From NCBI GenBank assembly GCA_030537455.1, contig JAUNMR010000002.1:1-64000 (forward strand): a stretch of DNA of 64,000 nucleotides, in the 5' to 3' direction. Below are positions 54,231 through 63,170 of this stretch, piece after piece. A program made the position numbers and the translations under genes. The DNA is from Planctomycetia bacterium. Lineage in GTDB: Bacteria > Planctomycetota > Planctomycetia > Pirellulales > Thermoguttaceae. Numbering within the stretch: the first letter of the stretch is position 1; every line of letters starts with the position of its first letter. The notes under the pieces are model-generated. The model saw only the letters and a program-made list of their open reading frames with translations. It did no database searches and had not been told where the DNA came from.

Positions 54231-56735
54231 ATGACGCTTAGTTCAATCTGGAGCGTTTTCTTAATTAACGCCATCACCTGGATACCTAATAACGTCACTC
54301 AGTTCTGGTTGACGCCGGAAGTCGAGTCGACGATTTGTTTTTCGACTTCTGACGGAGACCTTCCACAGGAATCGCCCTATGTGATACGCACAACGGACGG
54401 CGAGATCTTAACCGAAGGTCTGGGTAAGATAGATAAGGGCGAGTTGTCCCTTGACGTCAAGCTTCCGCAGGGCTATTTCGAGCTTGAACTTCCCGACTCG
54501 GAACAATCTTTTGGCATGGCGTCGCAACCTGCGTTTTGCCATGATTGCGAACGTGCCGACGATGAGTTAGAAAACGCGCGCCTGCGTGACGAGTTCTTTG
54601 GAATTGACGCCGCGTCAACCTGGCTGGTTCACAATGCTCACGCTCGCGAGGACTTAATACGCAACGCGCGACGCATGGGAATCGCAACCTATCGAGAACG
54701 TTTGAATTGGGGACGCGTGGAACCAGAAAAGGGAAAGCTTGACCTCAATGCAGACGGAAACGCCTCTGTCTTGCGAGATACTGCGAAAAAGTATCATATG
54801 CCAGTCCTTGAGCTCTTTCACAATGCGCCTGAGTGGGCTGGGCGTTGGGGAACATACCCCAGTGATTTAATCGCTACGGCTGATACTTGGGGTAATATTG
54901 CCGAAGTTTGGGCTAGCGCTTGGAATTCAATTGAGGTCTGGAATGAGCCAGATATCTTCTTCAGTGGCAATATGCCGGCCGACCAATATGTTCCTGTTCT
55001 GAAATCAGTTGGACAAGAGCTTGCGCGCCGAGGCGTCGAGACTCCGGTTGTCGGTGGTATTATCGCGAATTTCCAGGATGATTTCATGAGTACGCTGGCG
55101 CGAAACGGCGTCATCGACGCGTGTGATATCTTTTCATTTCATACCTATTGTCGCGCTTACGATATGGAGAACGTTTCCCTGAGATATTGCCACTGGCTGG
55201 AAATGAATAAAGCGGAGTGGAAACCGTTGTGGATCACTGAGTGTGGTCGACCTTGGCAAAAGGGGACAAATCGTCCTAATCGTGAGGCGGATTTACTCAG
55301 CGCAATTGATATTGTCGAAAAGGGCGTTGCCGCCAAGGCCTTGGGAATCGACGCTTATTTTCCCTTTGTGTACGTCTACTATGAAGAGAACGACAATAAC
55401 TTTGGCATGAGTGATCGCAACAACGCGCCGTTGCGTTCAAGCGCCGGTTATGCACGTATGATACAACTTCTCAGCGATAAGCGATGTATTGGCACCTGGA
55501 AGTTGAATCAGGAGGGGGGGGAACGATCCTATCTTTTTATTGACACAACAACGAGGGAGCGTGTGGCGACGTTGTATGCACGCTCTGCCTCAACGGAGCG
55601 TCGTGTGACTTTGCCGTGCAAACCGACCTTTGTCGAGCGAGTGACCGGCGAGCCGGTGGAAGTTCAAGCGGACGGTAGCGTTGCGTTTAAAGACGGTTTT
55701 CTCTTTATTGGTCTTCCTAACGATTATCAAGCGGAACTCACGGCAGATAGTGAAGTCGACAAGGCTCGTAATTTACGCTTTGCCGCGCGTGTCAAGCACG
55801 GCGCTGATCCACGCGGTAAGACGTCGTGTGTGGCGCGCTTTGATTTTGACTCAAATCTTGTTGAAGCGAAAACTTCCGGCTATCGCATTCTCGATCCCAA
55901 GAGCGAATCGCTCACTGGGACGATTTCAGTCTTTAATTTCAGCGACGCTACGCAACTCCTGCCTATTACTGCGTATCTTCAACCTGAAAGAGAGGTTGAC
56001 CAAGAGCAGAGCAATGCCGGATTAAAGACCTCTGTTGATTCGATTTCTGTTGAACCACGCTCTGTGGCGTCTTTTGAGTTTACTTTGGACACAAAGGATA
56101 TTTCCCCGTTAGATTGGACGAATCTTGTCTTTAATGTCGCGGATGATCGCCTCGTAGTTCGGATGATTCAGACATTAGAGGAAAGCTCATTTCGCAAGGC
56201 TGCGACAACTGTTGCGCGTACAGACATTTCTGACCAGGAAAAATGGCGTAGGAACTGTACTAACACGGCGCAAATGACCTTTACGTCGGGTTTGGAAAGT
56301 GCAGAAGAATCTCCTACCATTGGCTTTGAATACCACTTCGAAGGCGACGCTGACCGTTGGGCTTATCCAATCTTTCCGCTCATAGGAGACGACGACGTTT
56401 TACATGGCGTGGTTAACGACGGCACACAGACGCAAACGTCTATTGAGGATTGTCGCGGGTTTGCTTTTAAAGTCGCTGGAACGTCAAATGCCCCGGGCGG
56501 TCAATTGCGTTTCTTTACTTACGATAAAAACGGTCGTCCCTACTATTATACCGCCGCTGGTATTGCTCCTACTGACGGGGAAGAACATTTTGTCGTCTTA
56601 CCATTTAGCGCTTTAGTTCCGTACGAAGGCGCTGGAAAGTTTAATCCCCTGGAGATCGGCTCCATTTCAATTGGCGGTAATTCCAAAGGGAGTGAACTGA
56701 CGGTAAAGGTCGGTGATTTCTATTGGTGGAAATGA
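54231..56735 (+). CDS. Clan GH-A glycoside hydrolase (GH39/GH5-like)
   Basis: In this 834-residue protein residues of about 110-430 form a TIM barrel with clan GH-A catalytic motifs: the acid/base Glu in VWNEPD (about 238) and the nucleophile Glu in WITECG (about 336). Supporting strands include 'IATYRERLNWGRVEPEKG', 'MPVLELFHNAPEWAGRW' and 'DIFSFHTYCRAYD'. An N-terminal beta domain precedes it, and about 400 residues of beta-rich modules follow, the last resembling a carbohydrate-binding sandwich ('FEGDADRWAYPIFPLIGDDD'). The N-terminus lacks a clean signal peptide. CAGGAGCTTGAA supports the start. Substrate is not determinable; a run of eight G residues at about 55513-55521 keeps the frame. 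Confidence 0.82.
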   Translation: MTLSSIWSVFLINAITWIPNNVTQFWLTPEVESTICFSTSDGDLPQESPYVIRTTDGEILTEGLGKIDKGELSLDVKLPQGYFELELPDSEQSFGMASQPAFCHDCERADDELENARLRDEFFGIDAASTWLVHNAHAREDLIRNARRMGIATYRERLNWGRVEPEKGKLDLNADGNASVLRDTAKKYHMPVLELFHNAPEWAGRWGTYPSDLIATADTWGNIAEVWASAWNSIEVWNEPDIFFSGNMPADQYVPVLKSVGQELARRGVETPVVGGIIANFQDDFMSTLARNGVIDACDIFSFHTYCRAYDMENVSLRYCHWLEMNKAEWKPLWITECGRPWQKGTNRPNREADLLSAIDIVEKGVAAKALGIDAYFPFVYVYYEENDNNFGMSDRNNAPLRSSAGYARMIQLLSDKRCIGTWKLNQEGGERSYLFIDTTTRERVATLYARSASTERRVTLPCKPTFVERVTGEPVEVQADGSVAFKDGFLFIGLPNDYQAELTADSEVDKARNLRFAARVKHGADPRGKTSCVARFDFDSNLVEAKTSGYRILDPKSESLTGTISVFNFSDATQLLPITAYLQPEREVDQEQSNAGLKTSVDSISVEPRSVASFEFTLDTKDISPLDWTNLVFNVADDRLVVRMIQTLEESSFRKAATTVARTDISDQEKWRRNCTNTAQMTFTSGLESAEESPTIGFEYHFEGDADRWAYPIFPLIGDDDVLHGVVNDGTQTQTSIEDCRGFAFKVAGTSNAPGGQLRFFTYDKNGRPYYYTAAGIAPTDGEEHFVVLPFSALVPYEGAGKFNPLEIGSISIGGNSKGSELTVKVGDFYWWK

Positions 56736-56797
56736 AATCATCGCTTCGTTGAGTTCAATGAACGTCACGTTCGGCGAGAAGTTTGTTTACAATGAAG

Positions 56798-56846
56798 CAG
56801 GGCGAGTTCCTTTTTTATGAGCTAAAAGGAACTCGCCCTGTTGATT
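56798..56846. terminator. Strong bidirectional terminator
   Basis: The arms CAGGGCGAGTTCCTTTT (56798-56814) and AAAAGGAACTCGCCCTG (56824-56840) are perfect over 17 bases. TTGATTTTT follows on the plus strand. It lies between the convergent glycosidase and lipoprotein genes. Confidence 0.9.
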
Positions 56847-56881
56847 TTTAAGGAATCGCGTCAAGATAAAAGACGTTTGTT

Positions 56882-57358
56882 TTATTCTTTGGTAACGATA
56901 TCGAAATCAAAGGTAGAGGTTTTATCGACGACGTTGACGTGGAAGTCGGAATTTTTCGGATCCTTGTATTTTGCGGGAATGAGATCGACCGGATGCATTG
57001 CCGGTTCCGGTTTCGACGGATCATACGGGATATCTTCCGCCGGTGTTCCATCTGCGGTGACCCAAACTTCCTTTTGGAAGGTTAGAACGTATTCGCCCGG
57101 CATAACGCCAGCGACCGGTGAACCCGCGGAAACAAAGCGAACGGTTCCGTCTTCTTTGGTGACCCCGCCCGCGGCGCGTTGACCGCTGTCGGCCGCTGCG
57201 TTCACAGGCGCCATGGTCACAGAGACGCCCTCCATTGGCTCGCCGTCGACCGTGATTCTACCTGTGATATCAATCGTGCCGTAAGGGTTCTTATTACAAC
57301 CAAGCGTTGCACAAGCGAACGCGGCTACGAATACGAGCAATAACGAGATTCTCTTCAT
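56882..57358 (-). CDS. Small lipoprotein with transthyretin/carboxypeptidase-regulatory-like domain
   Basis: The 158-residue protein has a lipobox near residue 21 ('FAACATLGCNKN' region, C preceded by LG), so it should be lipid-anchored. The rest is a small beta-sandwich: 'IDITGRITVDGEPMEGVSVT' opens the fold, and 'GTVRFVSAGSPVAGVMPGEY' with 'VLTFQKEVWV' is typical of the carboxypeptidase-regulatory-like family. Its place directly downstream of a DUF1559 gene repeats a pairing common in Planctomycetota. Function is unknown. Confidence 0.85.
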   Translation of the reverse strand: MKRISLLLVFVAAFACATLGCNKNPYGTIDITGRITVDGEPMEGVSVTMAPVNAAADSGQRAAGGVTKEDGTVRFVSAGSPVAGVMPGEYVLTFQKEVWVTADGTPAEDIPYDPSKPEPAMHPVDLIPAKYKDPKNSDFHVNVVDKTSTFDFDIVTKE

Positions 57359-57401
57359 TTTGATTTGCCGATGTGATAACGTTAAAAACGTAACTCATGT
57401 G

Positions 57402-57495
57402 TTAAGAAAAGGTCGTTTCACAACCGCCGTTTGTTAATACCGTCGATTGTAAATGATATAACCAACGTAATACCCGGGCAGAATGAAACGACCTT
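57402..57495 (-). terminator. Long-loop terminator after the DUF1559 gene
   Basis: AAGGTCGTTTC (57409-57419) and GAAACGACCTT (57485-57495) match perfectly around a 65-base loop. On the minus strand the second arm runs into TTTTCTTAAC. It could partly separate the DUF1559 gene from the downstream lipoprotein gene. Confidence 0.6.
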
Positions 57496-57551
57496 ACGTT
57501 AAAGATGATTCAGTTTCGCGCTAAGAATTGATTAGCATTCAAACGATTGTG

Positions 57552-58691
57552 TTAGAAGGATTTCGTCTCCCCACCGTCGAGGGAACCCATGGCTCCCCAG
57601 ACGCCGTAACCGCTCGCCGCGCCAGTGCCACGGTATAAGTCGTTGTTAGCGCTGGAGTCGCCGCAGTCGATCGTTTCGCTGATGAAGCGCACGGAACCGT
57701 CGGTCATTGCGATGTTAACGCCGCCAGAGTGACGAGAACTCGGCGTCATAATGGTACGTTCGCTGTCAGAGGTAGAATACAGACAGCTTACGGAGTTCGG
57801 CGGAAGAACCGTATTGCAGGAGGAGTAGACGTACATACCGTCTGGCCAACGTCGACCGTTCCAGGGGCGCGTAACGGCGGAGGAGATGAACTGATTGGGA
57901 TCATCCGGATCTTGATAACCGATACAGGTGGACGGCCACTGCGGGTTTTTACCAGTGAGAATACCGGTGCGGATATCGCGCGTAATTTCATCAGAACCAG
58001 ACGTAGTGCGGTGCGTGAGCATTTCACCGAACAGTACGGTGTTACTCGTGCCGTCGGTGACCGACGCGAGTGTACGAATCGTACGAGCAGTACCTGCGCC
58101 ATTGTTCACCATAAAGGGACCACGTGACTTTTTGCCGTCGGCGGCGAAGTAGCAAGAGGCGATCGTGGCGTCGCCTAAGCTAGCGCGATAGTTCATACGA
58201 CCGGGGAACCATTGTGCGGCGGAATCGCGGGTATTGCCGTCGGAGGGACAATGATAGCACGGAATGTCGGCATACCAAAGAGCGACGTTCCATTCCCAAG
58301 GGTTCGCCTTATAGGGAGCGCAGGTGGAAGAACTGCGACCACTATTAGGTTGACCAGCGGTATTGAGGTAAATGTTTCCCCCAGAGGCATATTCGTCCCA
58401 GACGCTCGATTGCTCGATGTATGGGAGAATCATAACGGCCCAGCTCACGCGAGAGAAATCGCTATTGTTTTGGGCGATGGGAGGAATGAATTGCTGTACG
58501 TCGTGGAAGTTGTGCACTGCAATCCCCAACTGCTTGAGGTTATTAGTGCATTGCATGCGACGTGCCGCTTCACGAGCCGACTGGACTGCAGGTAGAAGTA
58601 GACCAATCAATATACCGATAATGGCGATGACCACCAGGAGCTCAACAAGGGTAAACCCCTGTTTTTGCTTAATATAGAAGTTCGATATCAT
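57552..58691 (-). CDS. DUF1559 protein with prepilin-type N-terminal methylation motif
   Basis: The 379-residue protein starts with the prepilin cleavage/methylation motif: 'KQGFTLVELLVVIAIIGILI', processed after the Gly of QGF. It continues 'LLPAVQSAREAARRMQCTNN' and 'LKQLGIAVHNFHDV', the DUF1559 hallmark. The C-terminal 'FRHSGGVN'-like element appears as 'SSRHSGGVNIAMTDGSVRFI'. Such proteins are vastly expanded in Planctomycetota and are thought to be exported by type II/IV pilus-like machinery as pseudopilin-like surface components (inference). Confidence 0.95.
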   Translation of the reverse strand: MISNFYIKQKQGFTLVELLVVIAIIGILIGLLLPAVQSAREAARRMQCTNNLKQLGIAVHNFHDVQQFIPPIAQNNSDFSRVSWAVMILPYIEQSSVWDEYASGGNIYLNTAGQPNSGRSSSTCAPYKANPWEWNVALWYADIPCYHCPSDGNTRDSAAQWFPGRMNYRASLGDATIASCYFAADGKKSRGPFMVNNGAGTARTIRTLASVTDGTSNTVLFGEMLTHRTTSGSDEITRDIRTGILTGKNPQWPSTCIGYQDPDDPNQFISSAVTRPWNGRRWPDGMYVYSSCNTVLPPNSVSCLYSTSDSERTIMTPSSRHSGGVNIAMTDGSVRFISETIDCGDSSANNDLYRGTGAASGYGVWGAMGSLDGGETKSF

Positions 58692-59054
58692 ACTCGAATA
58701 CCCTTATCTATAAATGAGGAAAAAGACGCCAAACGTTCGAATTGACTTGAAGCTTTTGTGAATACGAGAGTTATCTCCTGTCACTGTGTCAATCATGTAA
58801 TACGACTGACGCTTTGGCGACCACGTTGTCAAAAGAACGTAATGTTCCAGGATCTCATCGTTTCTTCGTTTATATTATGGTTCCGTCATCGTCATGTCAA
58901 TCCACAGTTGCTGTAAAAAGAGTTTTTGTTGAAAGGACGTCCAGTATACATATGAGTATGTTCCTGACGTTATAACAAGATTAAAAAAACGCGTCATGAC
59001 TTCGTCAAGACACGTTTACAGGGTATAAAAGAGCCTTGGGGAGGGTAGCGACGT
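58692..59054. other. Intergenic region of 363 bases
   Basis: Apart from the terminator at 58983-59017 I see no gene or convincing promoter. A minus-strand TTGACA near 58790 has no matching -10 at normal spacing. Confidence 0.4.
58983..59017 (-). terminator. Terminator of the D-2-hydroxyacid dehydrogenase gene
   Basis: On the minus strand AAACG...TTGAC pairs with GTCA...CGTTT around a 3-base loop with two internal mismatches, followed by seven T residues (58989-58983). Confidence 0.75.
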
Positions 59055-60152
59055 TTAAAACCGTTGAAAATCATATTTAGTACGATTCAGTGGCATTCGT
59101 GTAGAGTATTGACGCTTGACGTCAATCCATAGCGTGGTGGAACCGTCGCGTAGCGGAAATCCTAATTCCTTTCCTCTGTAGGAGAGTTCATTGATTAGCG
59201 GAAGGTTGTTCCGATATCGATGAACGTTTTGACAATAGATATCGCAAATATCATCGAAACGCCATCCGATTTGTCCTGCAACGTGTGGGGTGATTAGTAC
59301 GTTGTCCATATCCCAGAGCGGCGAGTCGGGCGGGAGAGGTTCCGGCGAGGTGACGTCGGCAACGAACCCGCCGAGTTTCTCCGAGCGTAGCGCGTCAATG
59401 AGCGCGTCTGTGTCGACAAGAGATCCGCGCGCAAGGTTCGCAAGTAACGCGCCCGGCTTCATGATATTGAATTTATCGGCATTGAACATCCCGCGCGTGT
59501 GGGAGTTGAGCGGTAGCGACAAAAAGACGACGTCGACCACGCTGAGCGCCTCGTCCATACGTTCGGCGCTCCAGAGCTCATGCACATGCGCAGGTTTTCG
59601 TTCCGGATACAGATCCACCCCGATTATTTGTTCGGCAAAGGGCGCGACGACTTCAGAAAAACGACGTCCAACTCCGCCAAATCCAATAATACCAACTTTT
59701 TTACCAATCAGATCGAAGGTGGGTTTGCGTTTAAACTTTCGGTAATCGGGATTGCCGTCGCTCACGCGCATGTCGTGGATGAAAGAACGTAAATTGCGTC
59801 CCCACGCTAATATCAGAGCCAAGCCATGCTCTGCCACTTGGTCGGAAAGAACGCCGGCGGCCGCGGTGATTCGAATAGAAGAATCGATGACCGAAGGAAC
59901 CAAACACCAGTCCATACCCGCGGCAGAGGATTGGATCCACTGCAAGCGTCCTTGTGCGACTACGCGATCCCAATCCACGGGAACCTTTGCGTGACCACAA
60001 AAGTAATCAGCTTCCAGTAAGGCGTCGGCGATTTCGCTCTGACCGACGTTAATGATATTCAGTTCAGAAGACCAAGCCTCGTTAATTCGCGCAACCAGGC
60101 GATCTTCAACCGGGGCGGCGCGAAAACATAGCGCTAAATTTTTCTTTGCCAT
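59055..60152 (-). CDS. D-2-hydroxyacid dehydrogenase
   Basis: The 365-residue protein is an NAD-dependent D-isomer-specific dehydrogenase. The nucleotide-binding loop is 'GKKVGIIGFGGVGRRFSEV'. Catalytic residues appear as Arg in 'NLARGSLVDTDALIDAL', Glu in 'DVTSPEPLPPDSPLWD' and His in 'VLITPHVAGQIGW'. Upstream, 'RLQWIQSSAAGMDWCL' matches the substrate-domain region. It would interconvert a 2-keto acid and a D-2-hydroxy acid in the cytoplasm; hydroxypyruvate/glyoxylate reductase-like or phosphoglycerate dehydrogenase-like activity cannot be separated by eye. It follows ruvC by 53 bases on the same strand. Confidence 0.9.
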   Translation of the reverse strand: MAKKNLALCFRAAPVEDRLVARINEAWSSELNIINVGQSEIADALLEADYFCGHAKVPVDWDRVVAQGRLQWIQSSAAGMDWCLVPSVIDSSIRITAAAGVLSDQVAEHGLALILAWGRNLRSFIHDMRVSDGNPDYRKFKRKPTFDLIGKKVGIIGFGGVGRRFSEVVAPFAEQIIGVDLYPERKPAHVHELWSAERMDEALSVVDVVFLSLPLNSHTRGMFNADKFNIMKPGALLANLARGSLVDTDALIDALRSEKLGGFVADVTSPEPLPPDSPLWDMDNVLITPHVAGQIGWRFDDICDIYCQNVHRYRNNLPLINELSYRGKELGFPLRDGSTTLWIDVKRQYSTRMPLNRTKYDFQRF

Positions 60153-60205
60153 AATTAATATGTCTATTCACAGCAGTTAATTAACGTTAGGAGTAAGACG
60201 GTTTA

Positions 60206-60781
60206 TTACTCTTGGGGTTTACGCCCTTTACGCTGGTCAAGAGCCCAAACCGATTGCGGCGTCATGACGTGAGCATTGCCCAGACGACTGGTCAAATGCG
60301 CTTCGGTAAAGTGGCAAAACGCAATGGCAATAGCGTCAGCAACGTCGGGCGGTTCCGGAATACAGGGAAGTTGAAGCTCCATTTGAACCGCACGCTGGAT
60401 TTGATCCTTGGGCGCATGACCAGCGCCGGTCATCGTCTTCTTCACCTTGGTAGCGGCGTAAGAGACCACCTCAATGTTCGCTTGAGCAGCCGCTAAACAG
60501 ATCGCTCCACGAGCGTGTCCCATGAGAATAGCCGTTTCTGGGCGTTTGTAAAGAGAGTAGAGCGCTTCAAGAGCCAAAATGTCCGGATGGAACGTCTCAA
60601 TAACCTCAACGACCCCGTCGTAAATGTCTTTGACTCGAACCGGAAGGGTTTTACCGGCGCTCTTAATTACGCCTGCTTCGAGCAAACGCGCACGTCCAGT
60701 TGACACGTCGAGTACGCCATAACCTGTAGTGTTCAATCCAGGATCGATTCCCAAGATAATACGTTCTATTATTTGAGACAT
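60206..60781 (-). CDS. ruvC: Crossover junction endodeoxyribonuclease RuvC
   Basis: The protein is about 191 residues from the ATG at 60781; an upstream in-frame start at 60799 is less likely. The four acidic catalytic positions are visible: Asp in 'ILGIDPGLNTTGYGVLD', Glu in 'ILALEALYSLYKRPETA', and the pair in 'PPDVADAIAIAFCH'. 'YAATKVKKTMTGAGHAPKDQ' is the conserved DNA-contacting segment. It cuts Holliday junctions together with RuvAB. Length is slightly above the usual 165-180. RuvA and RuvB are not in the window. Confidence 0.95.
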   Translation of the reverse strand: MSQIIERIILGIDPGLNTTGYGVLDVSTGRARLLEAGVIKSAGKTLPVRVKDIYDGVVEVIETFHPDILALEALYSLYKRPETAILMGHARGAICLAAAQANIEVVSYAATKVKKTMTGAGHAPKDQIQRAVQMELQLPCIPEPPDVADAIAIAFCHFTEAHLTSRLGNAHVMTPQSVWALDQRKGRKPQE

Positions 60782-60870
60782 AGATGAAACAAGCGCCACG
60801 CTAATGCTTTTCGAGTTGGAGAATGAAACGCAACGTTAGAGTTTTAAACATAATCGCTGCGTTACAACGA

Positions 60871-60912
60871 CGCCGCGTCAACGCGATTTAGGAAATCGTG
60901 CTTGACGCGGCG
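60871..60912 (-). terminator. GC-rich hairpin after the DUF6807 gene
   Basis: CGCCGCGTCA (60871-60880) and TGACGCGGCG (60903-60912) are perfect, with an inner CGATTT/AAATCG stem. There is no clear T tract, so it may be a Rho-independent-like or RNA-protecting 3' structure. Confidence 0.5.
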
Positions 60913-60953
60913 ATATCAGTCAAGTGGTCAAGGAGTAATAAGTCAAGTCAGGT

Positions 60954-61961
60954 TTAGGCGTAAACTTCCTCCCACAGCTTGTTGAGGTCGACGTCCTGAG
61001 GCGTACCGGCGAAAACGACGATGCGATAAGTTCCTTTGAGGACGTCGTCTTTCTTCCAACTGAGTCCCTTTTCTTCCCAGAGGAACGGCATCGGAGAAAT
61101 ATTGCCATAGTCTCGCGTGAACCAAGGGCAATTCTCGAAAGGTTCTTTCGGGGGGCAGAAGACCGCGACGCCTTCGGTGATTTCAGGATTGAAACGACGC
61201 TTGCCATAGAATGCCATCCACTTGGCCGGCTTGCCAAAGGTGTTAGCTTCGCCGCTGACGCCCTGGTCATTGACGAGCGTACCGCCACAAACCGGCGTGA
61301 GATCTTGCTCCACGCGCACGCCAAAGAAACCGTGGTTCGTTTTTTCAATGTGAACGTCGACGAGCATTTTCATCTCGAACTCGAGGTCGAGCGTGTAGTA
61401 GTCTGGATTACGCCACTGCAATGTGTACTTGCGCGTGTCCTCGATGATCGGATCGTCGGTCGGCTTCTTCCACAAGCAACGGTCGGAAAAGACGACGGTA
61501 TCCGCTTCAGCGGAGAGCAGTTGCAGATCCTGACTGAGGATTTGACCGCGATCAGAACCCTCTTGCCAGTAGTTGCCGCCATTGACGCGATCTGCGCCCA
61601 TGAAGACCGAACGATGATGAGGCCAAGGCTGCGCCGATTCACTCGTAACGGAAACGCGTGAGATCGGACCGGCTAGCGGATAAATATAAGGGTACTTCTG
61701 GTTAGGGTTTGTGCGATATGCGGCGATGACTTGGTTGTCTTTGCGGATCCACAGAATCTTGTCGGCGAAGTCCGGATAATAAGAGGTAAAGTGTTCTACT
61801 TGGGCGTCGCCCCAACCGGGCTGAGTTTTGCCGGTTTTTTCGGGGAAGTTGACCGTATTGAAATCACGTGCGTCGGCCCCAAAAGACTGGGAACCGAGAG
61901 AGACCGTTAACCCGGCAGCCCCTAGAAGGCTCGCATTTTTAAAGAAGTCACGTCGTTGCAT
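60954..61961 (-). CDS. Tat-exported DUF6807 family protein
   Basis: The 335-residue protein begins with a twin-arginine-type signal ('QRRDFFKNASLLGAAGLTVS', then a cleavage region near SFGAD), so it should be exported folded. The body matches the DUF6807 family: 'RPYIYPLAGPISRVSVTSES'-like text here as 'YPYIYPLAGPISRV', then 'WPHHRSVFMGADRVNGGNYW', 'YTLQWRNPDYYTLDLEFEMK' and 'WMAFYGKR'. Relatives are sometimes mislabelled PmoA. The fold is thought to be a beta-sandwich; function is unknown, and it commonly sits with sugar-metabolism genes in Planctomycetota and Verrucomicrobiota. Confidence 0.8.
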   Translation of the reverse strand: MQRRDFFKNASLLGAAGLTVSLGSQSFGADARDFNTVNFPEKTGKTQPGWGDAQVEHFTSYYPDFADKILWIRKDNQVIAAYRTNPNQKYPYIYPLAGPISRVSVTSESAQPWPHHRSVFMGADRVNGGNYWQEGSDRGQILSQDLQLLSAEADTVVFSDRCLWKKPTDDPIIEDTRKYTLQWRNPDYYTLDLEFEMKMLVDVHIEKTNHGFFGVRVEQDLTPVCGGTLVNDQGVSGEANTFGKPAKWMAFYGKRRFNPEITEGVAVFCPPKEPFENCPWFTRDYGNISPMPFLWEEKGLSWKKDDVLKGTYRIVVFAGTPQDVDLNKLWEEVYA

Positions 61962-62060
61962 AATAACCTCGTTATGTTTTCGAGTTACAGAGCGCGATTT
62001 GAAGGGTTGAATACGCGATAGACGCGTATAAGCAACGCTCGCTCCAGCGTCGTTACACTC

Positions 62061-62089
62061 ATTCTATATAACCAATAATGGGACGTCAA
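62061..62089 (-). promoter_or_regulatory. Sigma-70-type promoter for the DUF6807 gene
   Basis: Read on the minus strand: TTGACG (62089-62084), a 17-base spacer and TAGAAT (62066-62061). Transcription would start near 62054, about 93 bases before the ATG. Confidence 0.6.
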
Positions 62090-62141
62090 TATTTTGCAAA
62101 TTACCAAGTTTATGTTTTTTCTGATAGTTTGAGGAATGCGC

Positions 62142-62216
62142 TTGACAGTGTGACATTTTTTTATATATTGTCATTTTGAAAATAAGCTCGTGGGCTTTCC
62201 TTGTTCTCATGAGCTT
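62142..62216 (+). promoter_or_regulatory. Promoter followed at once by a hairpin; possible small RNA start
   Basis: TTGACA (62142-62147), a 16-base spacer and TATATT (62164-62169) make a good promoter. About 8 bases after the expected start point, AAGCTCGTG (62184-62192) pairs with CATGAGCTT (62208-62216) and is followed by TTTT-CC. The nearest plus-strand gene, rpmF, is 425 bases away and has its own promoter, so this one may drive a short RNA or be attenuated. Confidence 0.5.
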
Positions 62217-62437
62217 TTCCTCTGAATATGCGCGGAATCACTTCGCTTTGGCATGAGAGTCTCGATGAGGCGTTGGAACGGCGCCAAATCGACACGATTC
62301 AGTCACAGAGAAATTGCGTTTCAAGCGCGTGCCTTTGTTAATGATTGGAGAGACTCAACCACGACCAATTCTATATGCTAACAGCCATTAAATTTGGTTT
62401 AATTTGCAAAAAACTATGAAAAATAGGCCGGGGGCGG
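62217..62437 (+). other. Gene-free stretch downstream of the 62142 promoter
   Basis: No coding sequence is evident. An AT-rich ATTAAA/TTTAAT repeat occurs near 62387-62402. I could not recognise a known RNA family. Confidence 0.35.
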
Positions 62438-62466
62438 TTGACGAAACCTACTTATGGCATTAAACT
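62438..62466 (+). promoter_or_regulatory. Sigma-70-type promoter for rpmF
   Basis: TTGACG (62438-62443), a 17-base spacer and TAAACT (62461-62466). The leader of about 168 bases contains TCGAAA/TTTCGA near 62569-62586 and a repeated ACGTGCGTT, so it may be structured. Confidence 0.55.
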
Positions 62467-62640
62467 AACTTGCAAATTTTACGCCTTAACCTTCGGCGCT
62501 TTGGTTCGTTTACTCGAGGTTTATGGCGTACCGCTTGGTAAAATCACGTGCGTTGCGTGTTGATAGGCTCGAAAGCGTTTTCGACGAATTTGACGTGCGT
62601 TTTAGTGTTATACCGTAATATAGCATATAGGTAGGTTTTT

Positions 62641-62823
62641 ATGGCAGTCCCAAAAAGAAAGCAAAGTAACGCTCGCACTGGCGCTCGTCGTTCCCATGAT
62701 TTTAAAAAGCCAGTTCAGACGATCGCTTGCTCCCAATGCAATCAAATGATTCCGCCACACGTGGTGTGCCCGAACTGTGGTCATTACTCTCGTCGTGAAG
62801 TCGTCGCTCAAGACGCCGACTGA
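62641..62823 (+). CDS. rpmF: 50S ribosomal protein L32
   Basis: The 60-residue protein is a typical bL32: 'MAVPKRKQSNARTGARRSHD' at the start and a zinc-ribbon 'CSQCNQMIPPHVVCPNCG' with two CxxC pairs. It is the zinc-binding (C+) form. Ordinary bacterial clusters place rpmF before plsX and fabH; here a terminator and then fabD follow. AGGT lies about 7 bases before the ATG. Confidence 0.97.
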   Translation: MAVPKRKQSNARTGARRSHDFKKPVQTIACSQCNQMIPPHVVCPNCGHYSRREVVAQDAD

Positions 62824-62911
62824 TAATGACGATGGTTTGCGCCAGTTCCAAAGTATTCGTCGAGCGCTAAGCTTGACTTTGGCGCCACGCTTGGCAAGCA
62901 TGTAGATTTAG

Positions 62912-62938
62912 AGGGGAATCGTGAGGTTCCCCTTTTTT
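62912..62938 (+). terminator. Terminator of rpmF
   Basis: AGGGGAA (62912-62918) and TTCCCCT (62927-62933) pair and are followed by TTTTTT. Confidence 0.85.
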
Positions 62939-63070
62939 ATAGCTTTGTCGTACCTAACGTCCGCTTGCGCTTTTCGGTTTCCTACTAGCGCAAGCGTTGT
63001 AGCGGTTTTGTAAGCGTAGCAAACTTCACTGCGGCTCGCCGCCACAGCGCTCGATATACGACGGAGGTTT

Positions 63071-63130
63071 ATGGGTTCGATGAGTCGCTCAGCGTTTTCG
63101 TTTGACGCTTTACCGTTGAAACGACCTTAG
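63071..63130 (+). CDS. Possible 19-residue leader peptide before fabD
   Basis: GGAGG lies four bases before an ATG at 63071 that opens a 19-codon frame (MGSMSRSAFSFDALPLKRP) ending at TAG 63128-63130. The fabD start is 40 bases later. The binding site is stronger than that of fabD itself. It could be a leader peptide, or a chance match. No family is recognisable in it. Confidence 0.25.
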   Translation: MGSMSRSAFSFDALPLKRP

Positions 63131-63170
63131 TTTTAAGACGCTAGGTTTTTTGTTGAAGGAACATGAGATC

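Noticed and set aside
55513-55521. Run of eight G residues in the clan GH-A glycosidase gene, suspected frameshift
   Set aside because: The frame stays open on both sides and continues into family-like sequence. A similar C run near 42707-42714 in the WD40 gene is also in frame.
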